NCBI GenBank assembly: GCA_014804265.1 | Contig: JAAVAC010000006.1 | Span: forward strand, 37,623-101,622 | Origin: Lachnospiraceae bacterium | GTDB taxonomy: Bacteria; Bacillota; Clostridia; Lachnospirales; Lachnospiraceae | Direction of reading: 5' to 3' | Length of the DNA: 64,000 bases | Shown: in pieces, positions 17,971 to 25,416 of the stretch | How the letters are laid out: every line of letters begins with the position of its first letter | How positions within the stretch are numbered: position 1 is the first letter of the stretch | The notes under the pieces: model-generated | Told to the model about the DNA's origin: nothing | What the model saw: only the letters and a program-made list of their open reading frames with translations | The model's database searches: none | Made by a program: the position numbers and the translations under genes

Positions 17971-18423
17971 TTGATATACGTGATTATGATTGGAAGCCTT
18001 TTTCTATGTGAATGGTTTATGAAAAATATGGCAGAAGCATGGGGAAAGGAAAAAGTGCAAAAAGATATATGGGGAGGAAGGCTCTATCTGACGAAATACC
18101 ATAATGAAGGTGCCTTTTTGAATCTGGGAGAGAAGAAAAGAAAACGGATGGCTGTCATTTCCGTACTTCTAACTGTGTTTTGCCTGATGCTGTTTTTCCT
18201 TTCCCTTTTTCAAAAAGGAAATAGTCTTTTAAAGGCAGGATTAAGTCTTTTATTGGGAGGCGCTTTTAGCAATACCTATGACCGGATGAAGCGGAAATAC
18301 GTGGTGGACTATTTTGGATTTCGGTTCAAATGTTTCCCGGGGCTCTCTAAGGTGGTATTTAATCTGTCGGATTTCTTTATTGTGATCGGAGCTATGATTG
18401 CTGCTTTGGCTGGGATGAAGTGA
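17971..18423 (+). CDS. lspA: Divergent prolipoprotein signal peptidase (SPase II)
   Basis: About 150 residues with four membrane segments. The start is set at TTG 17971, 7 bases after AAAGGAG (17957-17963); an ATG at 17947 in the same frame would precede that ribosome site. SPase II signatures are present in order: YHNEGAFLN, GGAFSNTYDR, YVVDYF and FNLSDFF, including both catalytic Asp residues (in VVD and LSD). The enzyme cleaves lipoprotein signal peptides in front of the lipidated Cys. The sequence departs from the common NxGAAFG form, so it may be a second, specialised copy. It converges on the carbamate kinase gene and shares a hairpin with it. Confidence 0.82.
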   Translation: MIYVIMIGSLFLCEWFMKNMAEAWGKEKVQKDIWGGRLYLTKYHNEGAFLNLGEKKRKRMAVISVLLTVFCLMLFFLSLFQKGNSLLKAGLSLLLGGAFSNTYDRMKRKYVVDYFGFRFKCFPGLSKVVFNLSDFFIVIGAMIAALAGMK

Positions 18424-18477
18424 AGAAATTTATATTTTATACTTTTCTGGAATGGATCATGTTTTAGGCAAAATTTG

Positions 18478-18514
18478 AGCCGCTTTCACGATTTTTCAAA
18501 TTGTAAAAGCGGCT
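18478..18514. terminator. Bidirectional hairpin between lspA-like and carbamate kinase genes
   Basis: AGCCGCTTTCAC (18478-18489) pairs with GTAAAAGCGGCT (18503-18514), one mismatch. It lies between two convergent genes and can serve both; the T-rich tail is modest in either direction. Confidence 0.6.
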
Positions 18515-18523
18515 TCCTTGTAT

Positions 18524-19459
18524 TTATGCAGTAATCACGGTCCCTGTTTTTCCTCTTATCGCATCATTGGCCTTCTTCAGTGAAGTAATTCGTACAATGC
18601 CTCCCGGAACTTTTTCCAGATAAGCAATAGCTGCTTCAATCTTAGGAAGCATATTCCCTTCGCCGAAATGCCCTTCTGCTATGTAATCCTTTGCCTTGGA
18701 AACCGTCATGGAAGAAATGGGTTCCATATGCTCCCTGCCATAATTTTTATATACCTGCTCCACGCTGGTTAAAATAATCAGCTCATCTGCCTGTAAGTCA
18801 GAAGCAAGCTTTCCCGCAATGGAATCCTTTTCAATGACTGCGGAAGCTCCTTTTAAGGCATGCTTCTGTTCAATCACCGGAATGCCGCCGCCGCCGCAGG
18901 CAATCACAACCTGATCCGCATCTGCAAGTGCTTTGATGGCATCGATTTCCACAATGTCAATAGGCTTTGGAGCGGCTATGGCTCTCCGGTAGCCTTTTCC
19001 CGGCTCTTCGATTACATAATTGCCCTTCTTGACTTCAAGGTCCGCATCCTCTTTGCTCATATATCGCCCGATGACTTTCTTTGGTTCATAAAATGCCTCG
19101 TCATAAGGGTCTACGGTAACCTGTGTCAATATCGTGCTGACAGACTTGGAAATGCCCCGGCTAAGCAGCTCTGCCCGAAGGGAATTTTGAATATCATATC
19201 CCACATATCCCTGGCTCATGGCAGAACATACACACATAGGTGCCGGAGTATAGTCGATATAAATACGGCGCAGCTCCGTCATAGCCTTATGAATCATGCT
19301 TACCTGAGGTCCGTTGGAATGAGTGATGGTCAGCTGATAATCAGCCTCTACCAGATCCGCCAGTGCTTTTGCTGTATGTTTAACGGCATCCAATTGCTCT
19401 AAAGTGGTATAGCCTAATGCATCATGTCCTAAAGATACTACAACTTTTTTCTTGCTCAT
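18524..19459 (-). CDS. arcC: Carbamate kinase
   Basis: 311 residues when started at the ATG whose A is 19459 (MSKKKVVVSLGHDALG); an ATG two codons upstream (19465) is also possible, and both follow AAGGAAGG. Visible family features are THSNGPQVS, AMSQGYVGYDIQNSL, ACGGGGIPVI, LTSVEQVYKNYG and GEGNMLPKIEAA. The enzyme makes ATP from carbamoyl phosphate and ADP, the last step of arginine deiminase or agmatine fermentation; no arcA or arcB neighbour is present here. The usual N-terminal GGNA reads GHDA, a variant substrate-loop sequence. A TATAAT-like -10 lies at 19494-19499 on this strand. The reading frame extends well upstream, but only this start fits the family length. Confidence 0.9.
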   Translation of the reverse strand: MSKKKVVVSLGHDALGYTTLEQLDAVKHTAKALADLVEADYQLTITHSNGPQVSMIHKAMTELRRIYIDYTPAPMCVCSAMSQGYVGYDIQNSLRAELLSRGISKSVSTILTQVTVDPYDEAFYEPKKVIGRYMSKEDADLEVKKGNYVIEEPGKGYRRAIAAPKPIDIVEIDAIKALADADQVVIACGGGGIPVIEQKHALKGASAVIEKDSIAGKLASDLQADELIILTSVEQVYKNYGREHMEPISSMTVSKAKDYIAEGHFGEGNMLPKIEAAIAYLEKVPGGIVRITSLKKANDAIRGKTGTVITA

Positions 19460-19576
19460 AATCATGTCCTTCCTTAAAAATAAAGATAGTAAGATTATAA
19501 CAAATTTCTGGAAAGTTGTATATGGGAAATTTTGTTTTTGTTTATTAAGGGTAACAGTTCTGTATATCTTTTTTAG

Positions 19577-19966
19577 GGGGGTGGGTGAGCGGACGCAACA
19601 GAGGGATGAGAGCGGATTCCATGCGGTGTTTTTGATAGCGCTTTTCCTAAACAGCCTGGGAAGGTTTTCACAGCCGTCCGGGTCGGCATATAGCGGCATC
19701 CGTGCCGCAATATGCCTAAAATTGCCGTCCATGGCAATTTTACCCTAGGTTAGCGAACAGGCTGTTAAGGAAAATCGCCATCAAAAACAATGCATGGAAT
19801 CCGCTCTCATCCCTCTGTTGCTGTTTCGTTTCAGCCTGTACCTTTTAAATAGATAGCTCTGCTTCTTTAACATAACTAAACCATATCTAAGTCATATCAA
19901 ACCTTTTCCCAAGGAGCTGATGGCCTATGCTCTCCCAGCTCCCACGTCCTCCCATCAAAACCCCCT
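19577..19966. mobile_element. MITE-like palindromic repeat element, copy A
   Basis: The non-coding region between arcC and the cysteine operon is dominated by a long imperfect palindrome: 63-base arms at 19596-19658 and 19758-19820, the outer 29 bp perfect, with two small nested hairpins inside (19685-19716 and 19718-19740). The left flank begins GGGGTGGGT...CGGACG (from about 19577), as in the second element at 55.8 kb, and the right flank carries CTCCCACGTCC (19939-19949). No protein is encoded. A non-autonomous mobile element or a large structured RNA are both possible. Confidence 0.6.
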
Positions 19967-20026
19967 CTCCCCCTCCTACAAAGAAGCTTGAATTTCCACT
20001 TTAAGAAAAAAAGTTTACAAATCCTA

Positions 20027-20055
20027 TTGACATGGTATGGATTAAGGGTTATAAT
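20027..20055 (+). promoter_or_regulatory. Strong sigma-A promoter of the cysteine/methionine operon
   Basis: Perfect TTGACA (20027-20032), 17-base spacer, perfect TATAAT (20050-20055). The transcript would start near 20062 and include the Cys-rich leader ORF before metY. Confidence 0.85.
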
Positions 20056-20112
20056 GCCAACATAGATTTAATTCATACAAAACAAGTATGAAAATAGGAA
20101 AAGGTGGTAACC

Positions 20113-20193
20113 ATGATGAAAAATGAAACAATACGAATTGTAAAAGCAGAATACATAAAAAAGGAGTATCGAATGTGTTGCCCTTGTCAATAG
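20113..20193 (+). CDS. Cys-rich leader peptide ORF upstream of metY
   Basis: A 26-codon ORF starts at tandem ATGs (20113, 20116) behind AAGGTGG and ends in MCCPCQ-stop. The last six codons can also be translated alone: AAGGAG (20161-20166) sits 6 bases before the ATG at 20173, giving MCCPCQ with three Cys among five codons after the start. It lies between a perfect promoter and the sulfur-assimilation gene metY, 73 bases before its start. This is the architecture of a regulatory leader that senses charged tRNA-Cys through ribosome stalling. No classical terminator hairpin follows, so control could act on translation, RNA stability or Rho access. The function is inferred; the ORF and both ribosome sites are visible. 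Confidence 0.65.
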   Translation: MMKNETIRIVKAEYIKKEYRMCCPCQ

Positions 20194-20266
20194 CAGGTAC
20201 ATAGAAAGCAATCACGAAATCAAAAAATAAAGAACAGAGGCAGTCAGCCGGATAGGAGAACATATT

Positions 20267-21580
20267 ATGAGTGAAAAAATAACAAGAGAAAACAGAAAGT
20301 TGAAATTTGAAACATTACAATTACATGTAGGTCAGGAAAAGCCGGATCCGGTAACGGATGCAAGGGCAGTTCCTATTTACCAGACATCTTCCTATGTATT
20401 TCGGAATTCTGATCATGCAGCAGCACGCTTTGGACTTTCGGATGCGGGTAATATATATGGAAGACTTACCAATCCTACGGAGGATGTATTTGAACAAAGA
20501 ATTGCAGCCCTGGAAGGAGGCGTTGCAGCACTGGCAGTAGCTTCCGGAGCAGCAGCAATTTCCTATACCTTCCAGAATCTGGCAAAGGCAGGAGAGCATA
20601 TCGTGTCTGCAAAAAATATTTATGGTGGTACCTATAATTTACTGGCACATACGCTTCCTGAATATGGCATTACAACAACCTTCGTGGATCCTTTCAATTA
20701 TGAAGAAGTAGAAAATGCTATTTTGGAAAATACGAAAGCGGTTTTCATTGAAACATTAGGAAATCCCCGTTCCGAGGTAGTGGATATTGAAACTCTTGCA
20801 AACATTGCCCATAAACATAATATCCCCCTTGTCATTGACAATACCTTTGCAACTCCTTACCTTGTAAGACCGATTGAGTATGGTGCGGATATCGTAGTGC
20901 ATTCTGCTACCAAATTTATAGGAGGACATGGTACTACGATAGGTGGTGTCATTGTTGACAGCGGGAAGTTTGACTGGGAGGCAAGCGGAAAGTTTCCTTC
21001 TCTGACGGAGCCAAACCCAAGCTATCATGGAGTAAGCTTTACAAAAGCAGTGGGTCCCGCAGCATTTGTTACAAAGATTCGTGCTATTTTATTAAGGGAT
21101 ACCGGAGCTACTTTGTCGCCATTCCATGCATTTTTCTTCCTGCAGGGCTTGGAAACATTATCCCTCCGGGTGGAACGTCATGTGGAAAATGCCTTGAAGG
21201 TAGTGGAATATTTAAACAATCATCCGCAGGTAGAAGAAGTACATCATCCTTCTGTCACAAAGGATGAAAGCCAGAAGGCATTATATCAAAAATATTTTCC
21301 AAATGGAGGAGGTTCTATTTTTACTTTTGAGATTAAGGGTGATGCCAAAAAAGCAAAAGATTTTATTGATAATCTGGAGCTGTTTTCGCTGCTTGCTAAT
21401 GTGGCGGACGTAAAATCCTTAGTAATCCATCCGGCTTCCACCACCCATTCACAGTTAAATGAAGCGGAACTGTCAGAACAGGGAATCAAGCCCAATACTG
21501 TCCGTTTATCCATCGGTACGGAAAATATTGATGATATCATCCAGGATCTGGAAGAAGCATTTAAGGCAGTGGGAGAATGA
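20267..21580 (+). CDS. metY: O-acetylhomoserine aminocarboxypropyltransferase (OAH sulfhydrylase)
   Basis: 437 residues. A PLP enzyme of the Cys/Met metabolism family that joins sulfide with O-acetylhomoserine to give homocysteine; some relatives also act on O-acetylserine. It begins LKFETLQLHVGQEKPDP, typical of MetY, has the substrate Tyr region NIYGRLTNPT (62-71), and the PLP Lys216 within VVHSATKFIGGHG. The ribosome site is AGGAGA. Its stop overlaps the start of the Rrf2 regulator by 4 bases, and cysK follows, so these genes form a sulfur-assimilation operon driven by the promoter at 20027. Confidence 0.94.
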   Translation: MSEKITRENRKLKFETLQLHVGQEKPDPVTDARAVPIYQTSSYVFRNSDHAAARFGLSDAGNIYGRLTNPTEDVFEQRIAALEGGVAALAVASGAAAISYTFQNLAKAGEHIVSAKNIYGGTYNLLAHTLPEYGITTTFVDPFNYEEVENAILENTKAVFIETLGNPRSEVVDIETLANIAHKHNIPLVIDNTFATPYLVRPIEYGADIVVHSATKFIGGHGTTIGGVIVDSGKFDWEASGKFPSLTEPNPSYHGVSFTKAVGPAAFVTKIRAILLRDTGATLSPFHAFFFLQGLETLSLRVERHVENALKVVEYLNNHPQVEEVHHPSVTKDESQKALYQKYFPNGGGSIFTFEIKGDAKKAKDFIDNLELFSLLANVADVKSLVIHPASTTHSQLNEAELSEQGIKPNTVRLSIGTENIDDIIQDLEEAFKAVGE

Positions 21581-22023
21581 AAGTATCAACAAAAGGAAGA
21601 TATGGGATAAGGGCATTGGTGGATCTGGCTGTAAATGCAAAGGATGGATACATTACGCTGGTCAGCATTGCTAACCGCAATCAGATTTCCGTTCATTATC
21701 TGGAGCATGTGTTTGCCAGCTTGAAAAAGGCGGGAATCGTAAAGAGCGTTAAAGGAGCTCAGGGAGGCTATTTTCTAGGAGAAGATGCAAAGAATATTAC
21801 TGCAGAAGAGATTATCACAGCATTAGAAGGAGATTATAAGATAGGGGAGGAACAGATTGATGAATCGGCCTCTTACCGAAATATTTCCGCAGCAGCAGAA
21901 AAGCTGCTTTGGAGCAGAGTAAACGAGGAGTTGAAACAGATTCTCACATCTGTTACCTTGGAAGATCTTGTGCAGGAATATCTAAGGCTCTGTCAGAATG
22001 AAAATGTCATGTATTATATTTGA
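21577..22023 (+). CDS. Rrf2 family transcriptional regulator, CymR-like
   Basis: 148 residues. It begins MKVSTKGRYGIRALVDLA, the Rrf2 winged-helix start, with the recognition and wing region about 28-60 (ISVHYLEHVFASLKKAGIV...GAQGGYFL). The three-Cys cluster that binds Fe-S in IscR/NsrR-type members is absent, which matches CymR, the cysteine regulator of Gram-positive bacteria that works together with CysK. Its position, overlapping metY by 4 bases and preceding cysK, supports cysteine-responsive control of this operon and perhaps of others. Specific DNA targets cannot be proven here. Confidence 0.88.
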   Translation: MKVSTKGRYGIRALVDLAVNAKDGYITLVSIANRNQISVHYLEHVFASLKKAGIVKSVKGAQGGYFLGEDAKNITAEEIITALEGDYKIGEEQIDESASYRNISAAAEKLLWSRVNEELKQILTSVTLEDLVQEYLRLCQNENVMYYI

Positions 22024-22060
22024 TGGAATAAAAAAGAAGTAGTGAGATAACGATTCAATA

Positions 22061-22085
22061 GGTCTGCGCATTTACTGCGCAGACC
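22061..22085 (+). promoter_or_regulatory. Perfect hairpin between regulator and cysK
   Basis: GGTCTGCGCA pairs exactly with TGCGCAGACC around a TTTAC loop. No T-run follows, so it is probably an RNA processing/stability element or a protein-binding site rather than a terminator. Confidence 0.55.
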
Positions 22086-22110
22086 GTAAGAAAGAAAAGA
22101 GGAATAAAAT

Positions 22111-23040
22111 ATGTCTAATATAGCAAAAAAATTAACGGAACTGATAGGACACACCCCGCTTTTAGAGCTGGGCAATTATGAAAAAAAGAACGATTTGGAT
22201 GCGAACATCATTGCAAAGCTTGAGTATTTCAATCCTCTTGGCAGCGTAAAAGACAGAGTTGCCAATGCCATGATTGAACAGGGCATCAAGGAAGGAAAGA
22301 TTAATCAGGATACCGTGCTCATTGAGCCTACCAGCGGTAATACCGGAATCGGTCTTGCCTTTGTAGCGGCATCGAAAGGATTGAGACTGGTGCTTACCAT
22401 GCCGGATACTATGAGCATTGAACGAAGAAGGATTGTATCTGCCCTTGGAGCAGAGGTAGTACTGACCCCGGGTGCAGAAGGAATGAAAGGCGCCATTGCA
22501 AAGGCACAGGCATTAGTTGAGGAATATGGAAATGCTGTTATTTTACAGCAATTTGAAAATAAAGCAAATCCTGCAATCCACAGAGCTACCACGGCGGAAG
22601 AAATCTGGGCAGATACAGACGGAAAAGTGGACATTTTTGTAGCAGGTGTTGGAACAGGCGGTACGGTTACCGGTACAGGCGAAGTATTAAAGGCGAAAAA
22701 TCCGGAAGTGAAGATCGTAGCGGTAGAGCCAGCAGGCTCTCCAGTCCTATCAGGAGGAAATCCGGGTCCCCATAAGATTCAGGGAATTGGAGCAGGTTTC
22801 GTTCCGGGAGTCATGAATTTAGATATCGTAGATGAAATATTGCAGATTGAAAATGAAGATGCCTTTGCAGCTTCCCGGGCAGTGGCCAAAGCAGAAGGAC
22901 TCTTAGTGGGTATATCATCCGGAGCTGCCCTTCATGCAGCAACCGTACTTGCAAAGAGACCGGAAAATAAAGGGAAAAATATTGTAGTATTACTGCCGGA
23001 TACAGGGGAAAGATACTTATCCACCTCTTTGTTTGAATAA
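22111..23040 (+). CDS. cysK: Cysteine synthase A (O-acetylserine thiol-lyase)
   Basis: 309 residues, the usual length. It makes cysteine from O-acetylserine and sulfide. The PLP Lys47 lies in [22 protein letters not shown] is the substrate Asn loop, GTGGTVTG the phosphate-binding loop and [11 protein letters not shown] the late PLP-contact motif. It has a clear AGAGGA ribosome site and a strong terminator just downstream, closing the metY-regulator-cysK unit. In bacteria with CymR, CysK is also the corepressor partner; that link is inferred here from gene order. Confidence 0.96.
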   Translation: MSNIAKKLTELIGHTPLLELGNYEKKNDLDANIIAKLEYFNPLGSVKDRVANAMIEQGIKEGKINQDTVLIEPTSGNTGIGLAFVAASKGLRLVLTMPDTMSIERRRIVSALGAEVVLTPGAEGMKGAIAKAQALVEEYGNAVILQQFENKANPAIHRATTAEEIWADTDGKVDIFVAGVGTGGTVTGTGEVLKAKNPEVKIVAVEPAGSPVLSGGNPGPHKIQGIGAGFVPGVMNLDIVDEILQIENEDAFAASRAVAKAEGLLVGISSGAALHAATVLAKRPENKGKNIVVLLPDTGERYLSTSLFE

Positions 23041-23053
23041 AAAATGACAAACT

Positions 23054-23093
23054 GAGCATCAGCCCGGATGAAGTGTGCTGATGCTCTTTTTTT
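23054..23093 (+). terminator. Rho-independent terminator after cysK
   Basis: A perfect 10-bp stem GAGCATCAGC/GCTGATGCTC (23054-23063 with 23077-23086), then a run of T (23087-23093). Confidence 0.92.
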
Positions 23094-23142
23094 ATGTGAA
23101 AAACAGATGGAGCTGCCCGGCAGAAGAAGGAGAAAGAAGAGA

Positions 23143-23769
23143 ATGAAACGGATTTTATGCTTTGGAGATTCCAATACATATGGCTATAAGCCGGACGGAA
23201 GCGGAAGATATGACGAAAACGTCAGATGGACAGGCCGCTTACAACATATGCTTGGGGAAGAATATCAAATCATGGAGGAAGGGCTTTGCGGAAGGACCAC
23301 CGTATTTGAAGATGCCCTCCGGGCTAACCGGAAAGGAAGTCAGATACTTCCCATGCTTTTGGAAACCCACAATCCTCTTGACTTAGTAATCATCATGCTT
23401 GGTACCAATGACTGCAAAAGGAGATATCAGGCTTCTGCAAAAGTAATTGGGAAAGGGATGGAGCAGTTAGTCCTTCAGGTAAAGGAAAAGACAGAAAGAA
23501 ACACAAAGCTTCTTCTTGTATCTCCCATACATATGGGAAAAGGAGTTGGAGAAGAGGGCTTTGACGGGGAATTTGATGAAAATTCGGAAGAAACTGTCAA
23601 GCAATTGAAGGATGAATATGAAAAAATTGCATTGGATTATCATTGCAATTTTCTGGCAGCAAGTGACTCTGCCCTGCCAAGTCCGGTGGATAGAGAACAT
23701 TTGGATGAAAGAGGGCATGAAAAACTGGCCTTTGCAATATATGAGAAGGTTAGGGAGATTTTTCCATAA
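23143..23769 (+). CDS. SGNH/GDSL family hydrolase, arylesterase-like
   Basis: 208 residues from the ATG at 23143, about 10 bases after AAGGAG; the frame is open further upstream but overlaps the cysK terminator. The four SGNH positions are present: nucleophile Ser10 in FGDSNTYG, Gly50 in the LCGRTT block, Asn89 in LGTNDCK, and Asp183/His186 in VDREHLDERGH. Relatives hydrolyse ester bonds of lipids, aryl esters or acetylated carbohydrates. No signal peptide is seen, so it acts in the cytosol. The substrate is unknown. No partner gene is evident. Confidence 0.88.
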   Translation: MKRILCFGDSNTYGYKPDGSGRYDENVRWTGRLQHMLGEEYQIMEEGLCGRTTVFEDALRANRKGSQILPMLLETHNPLDLVIIMLGTNDCKRRYQASAKVIGKGMEQLVLQVKEKTERNTKLLLVSPIHMGKGVGEEGFDGEFDENSEETVKQLKDEYEKIALDYHCNFLAASDSALPSPVDREHLDERGHEKLAFAIYEKVREIFP

Positions 23770-23818
23770 CCCATTTCAAGAGACAGGAGGTACTTCGATA
23801 CCCAGTATGATATGCCAT

Positions 23819-23850
23819 CTCCTACGTCCTCTTATCAAAACCCTCCTATC
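23819..23850 (+). repeat. Dispersed CTCC(C/T)ACGTCC motif, copy C
   Basis: CTCCTACGTCC followed by CTCTTATCAAAACCC. It matches the right flank of the palindromic element at 19.9 kb in about 20 of 25 positions. It lies about 40 bases upstream of the promoter at 23889; no palindrome is attached. Confidence 0.5.
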
Positions 23851-23888
23851 CTATCACAACTATTATAAAAATTCAGCAAACCCCATAA

Positions 23889-23917
23889 TTGAAAGCACAA
23901 AAAGAGTCTGCTATAAT
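23889..23917 (+). promoter_or_regulatory. Sigma-A promoter of the oxidoreductase operon
   Basis: TTGAAA (23889-23894), 17-base spacer, TATAAT (23912-23917), 31 bases before the GlpA-like start. Confidence 0.75.
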
Positions 23918-23947
23918 ATTCCATAAAAAAAGCAAGAGGTAGAAGCC

Positions 23948-25396
23948 ATGTACGATGCAATCATCATTGGCGCCGGTGTCATCGGTGCCGCTGTAGCAAG
24001 AGAATTATCCAGATATCAGTGCAGTATCCTCGTATTGGAAAAGGGAGAGGATGTATGCGTGGGAACCTCCAAGGCAAACAGCGGTCTGGTTCACGCAGGC
24101 TTTGATGCAAAGCCAGGCAGCCTGAAAGCAAAATATAATGTCCAGGGAAGCCTGATGATGGAGGAGCTCTGCAGGAAGTTAGATGTGCCTTACGAACGAA
24201 ATGGAGCCCTGGTGCTGGCATTTTCTCAGGAAGAAATGGAAACATTGCAGGGATTAAAAAGGCAGGGGGAAGAAAACGGAGTAAAGGAGCTTGCCATTTT
24301 AGAAAAAGAACAGCTTAGGAAGCAGGAGCCGTCTTTGTCAAAAGAAGCCGTGGCAGCATTGTATGCGCCCACAGCAGCTCTTGTATGTCCTTTTCTTCTG
24401 ACCATAGCCCTTGCTGAAAATGCCAATATGAACGGAGCCGAGTTTTTGTTTGAAAGGGAAGTGACTCATATCCAAAAAGCCGGAGAAGGCTATGAAGTAA
24501 AAGTAAGCAGCCCGGCAAATTCCGGTAAGCAGGAAAGCTATCTGGGCAAAAACATCATAAACTGCGCAGGGCTCTATAGTGATAAGCTCCATAATATGGT
24601 AAGCAAAAGGAGCTATCAGATCACTCCGGTAAAGGGCGAATACTGCCTTTTAGATAAAAGCGAAGCTACAGCTGCCTCATCCACCTTATTCAGAGTACCG
24701 GGAAAAATGGGAAAAGGAGTGTTAGTTACCAGAACCGTACATGGGAATCTTCTGTTAGGGCCAACGGCTGAAAGCATTTCGGATAAAGAAGAAACGGCAA
24801 CCTCCAGAGAGGGGCTGGAAAAAGTGCTGACCGATACAAGACATACGGTTCCGGATTTAAATACCGGAATGGTAATTACATCCTTTGCAGGATTGAGAGC
24901 CCATGAAAGGGATGGTGACTTTGTCATAGGAGAAGCAGAAGATGCGCATGGCTTTTTTGATGCGGTGGGGATAGAATCGCCCGGCCTTTCCTCAGCTCCG
25001 GCTATCGGCAGCGCCCTTGCGGGAATGATAGCAGAAAAAAATAACTTTCAGCAAAAAGAACAGTTTCAGGAGGAAAGAAAGGGAATCGTGCCTTTTGTTT
25101 CTCTTTCCCCGGAAGAAAAAGAAGCCATCGTGAAGGAAAAGCCGGCTTATGGAAATATGATCTGCCGCTGCGAGATGATTACCGAGGGAGAAATTCTGGA
25201 AGCCATTCACAGGCCGCTGGGTGCCAAAAGCCTTGACGGACTGAAGCGGAGAGTACGAACGGGAATGGGAAGATGTCAGGGAGGCTTTTGTACGCCAAAG
25301 CTGGTGGAAATATTGGAAAGAGAATGGGGAATAAGTAAGCTTAAGCTTACCAAGACAGGAGGAAGCTCCAGAATGCTGGCAGACGAAAACAGATGA
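23948..25396 (+). CDS. FAD-dependent oxidoreductase, GlpA-like, with C-terminal Fe-S domain
   Basis: 482 residues. The N-terminal FAD-binding Rossmann motif is DAIIIGAGVIGAAVARELS, followed by the DAO-type fold with TSKANSGLVHAGFD. The C-terminal domain has four Cys (406, 408, 443, 448, in CRCE and GRCQGGFC) that suit a BFD-like [2Fe-2S] cluster. This is the layout of the catalytic subunit of anaerobic glycerol-3-phosphate dehydrogenase. Its stop overlaps the upstream end of the next frame, and a GlpB-like flavoprotein and a DUF1667 protein follow, a set common in Firmicutes. Glycerol-3-phosphate or a related 2-hydroxyacid is the likely substrate; no glpK or glpF is in the window. Confidence 0.87.
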   Translation: MYDAIIIGAGVIGAAVARELSRYQCSILVLEKGEDVCVGTSKANSGLVHAGFDAKPGSLKAKYNVQGSLMMEELCRKLDVPYERNGALVLAFSQEEMETLQGLKRQGEENGVKELAILEKEQLRKQEPSLSKEAVAALYAPTAALVCPFLLTIALAENANMNGAEFLFEREVTHIQKAGEGYEVKVSSPANSGKQESYLGKNIINCAGLYSDKLHNMVSKRSYQITPVKGEYCLLDKSEATAASSTLFRVPGKMGKGVLVTRTVHGNLLLGPTAESISDKEETATSREGLEKVLTDTRHTVPDLNTGMVITSFAGLRAHERDGDFVIGEAEDAHGFFDAVGIESPGLSSAPAIGSALAGMIAEKNNFQQKEQFQEERKGIVPFVSLSPEEKEAIVKEKPAYGNMICRCEMITEGEILEAIHRPLGAKSLDGLKRRVRTGMGRCQGGFCTPKLVEILEREWGISKLKLTKTGGSSRMLADENR

Positions 25397-25416
25397 TTCT
25401 TGAAGGAGGTAAGCAT

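Noticed and set aside
18860..19402. 180-codon frame on the + strand
   Set aside because: It is the complement of the carbamate kinase gene, whose motifs are clear.
19452..19748. 98-codon + strand frame entering the palindromic element
   Set aside because: It begins opposite the carbamate kinase start and most of it is palindrome arm; no ribosome site or family features.
20194..20266. T-box or terminator/antiterminator in the metY leader
   Set aside because: No specifier loop, T-box core or T-tailed hairpin is visible; the Cys-codon ORF is the only regulatory-looking feature.
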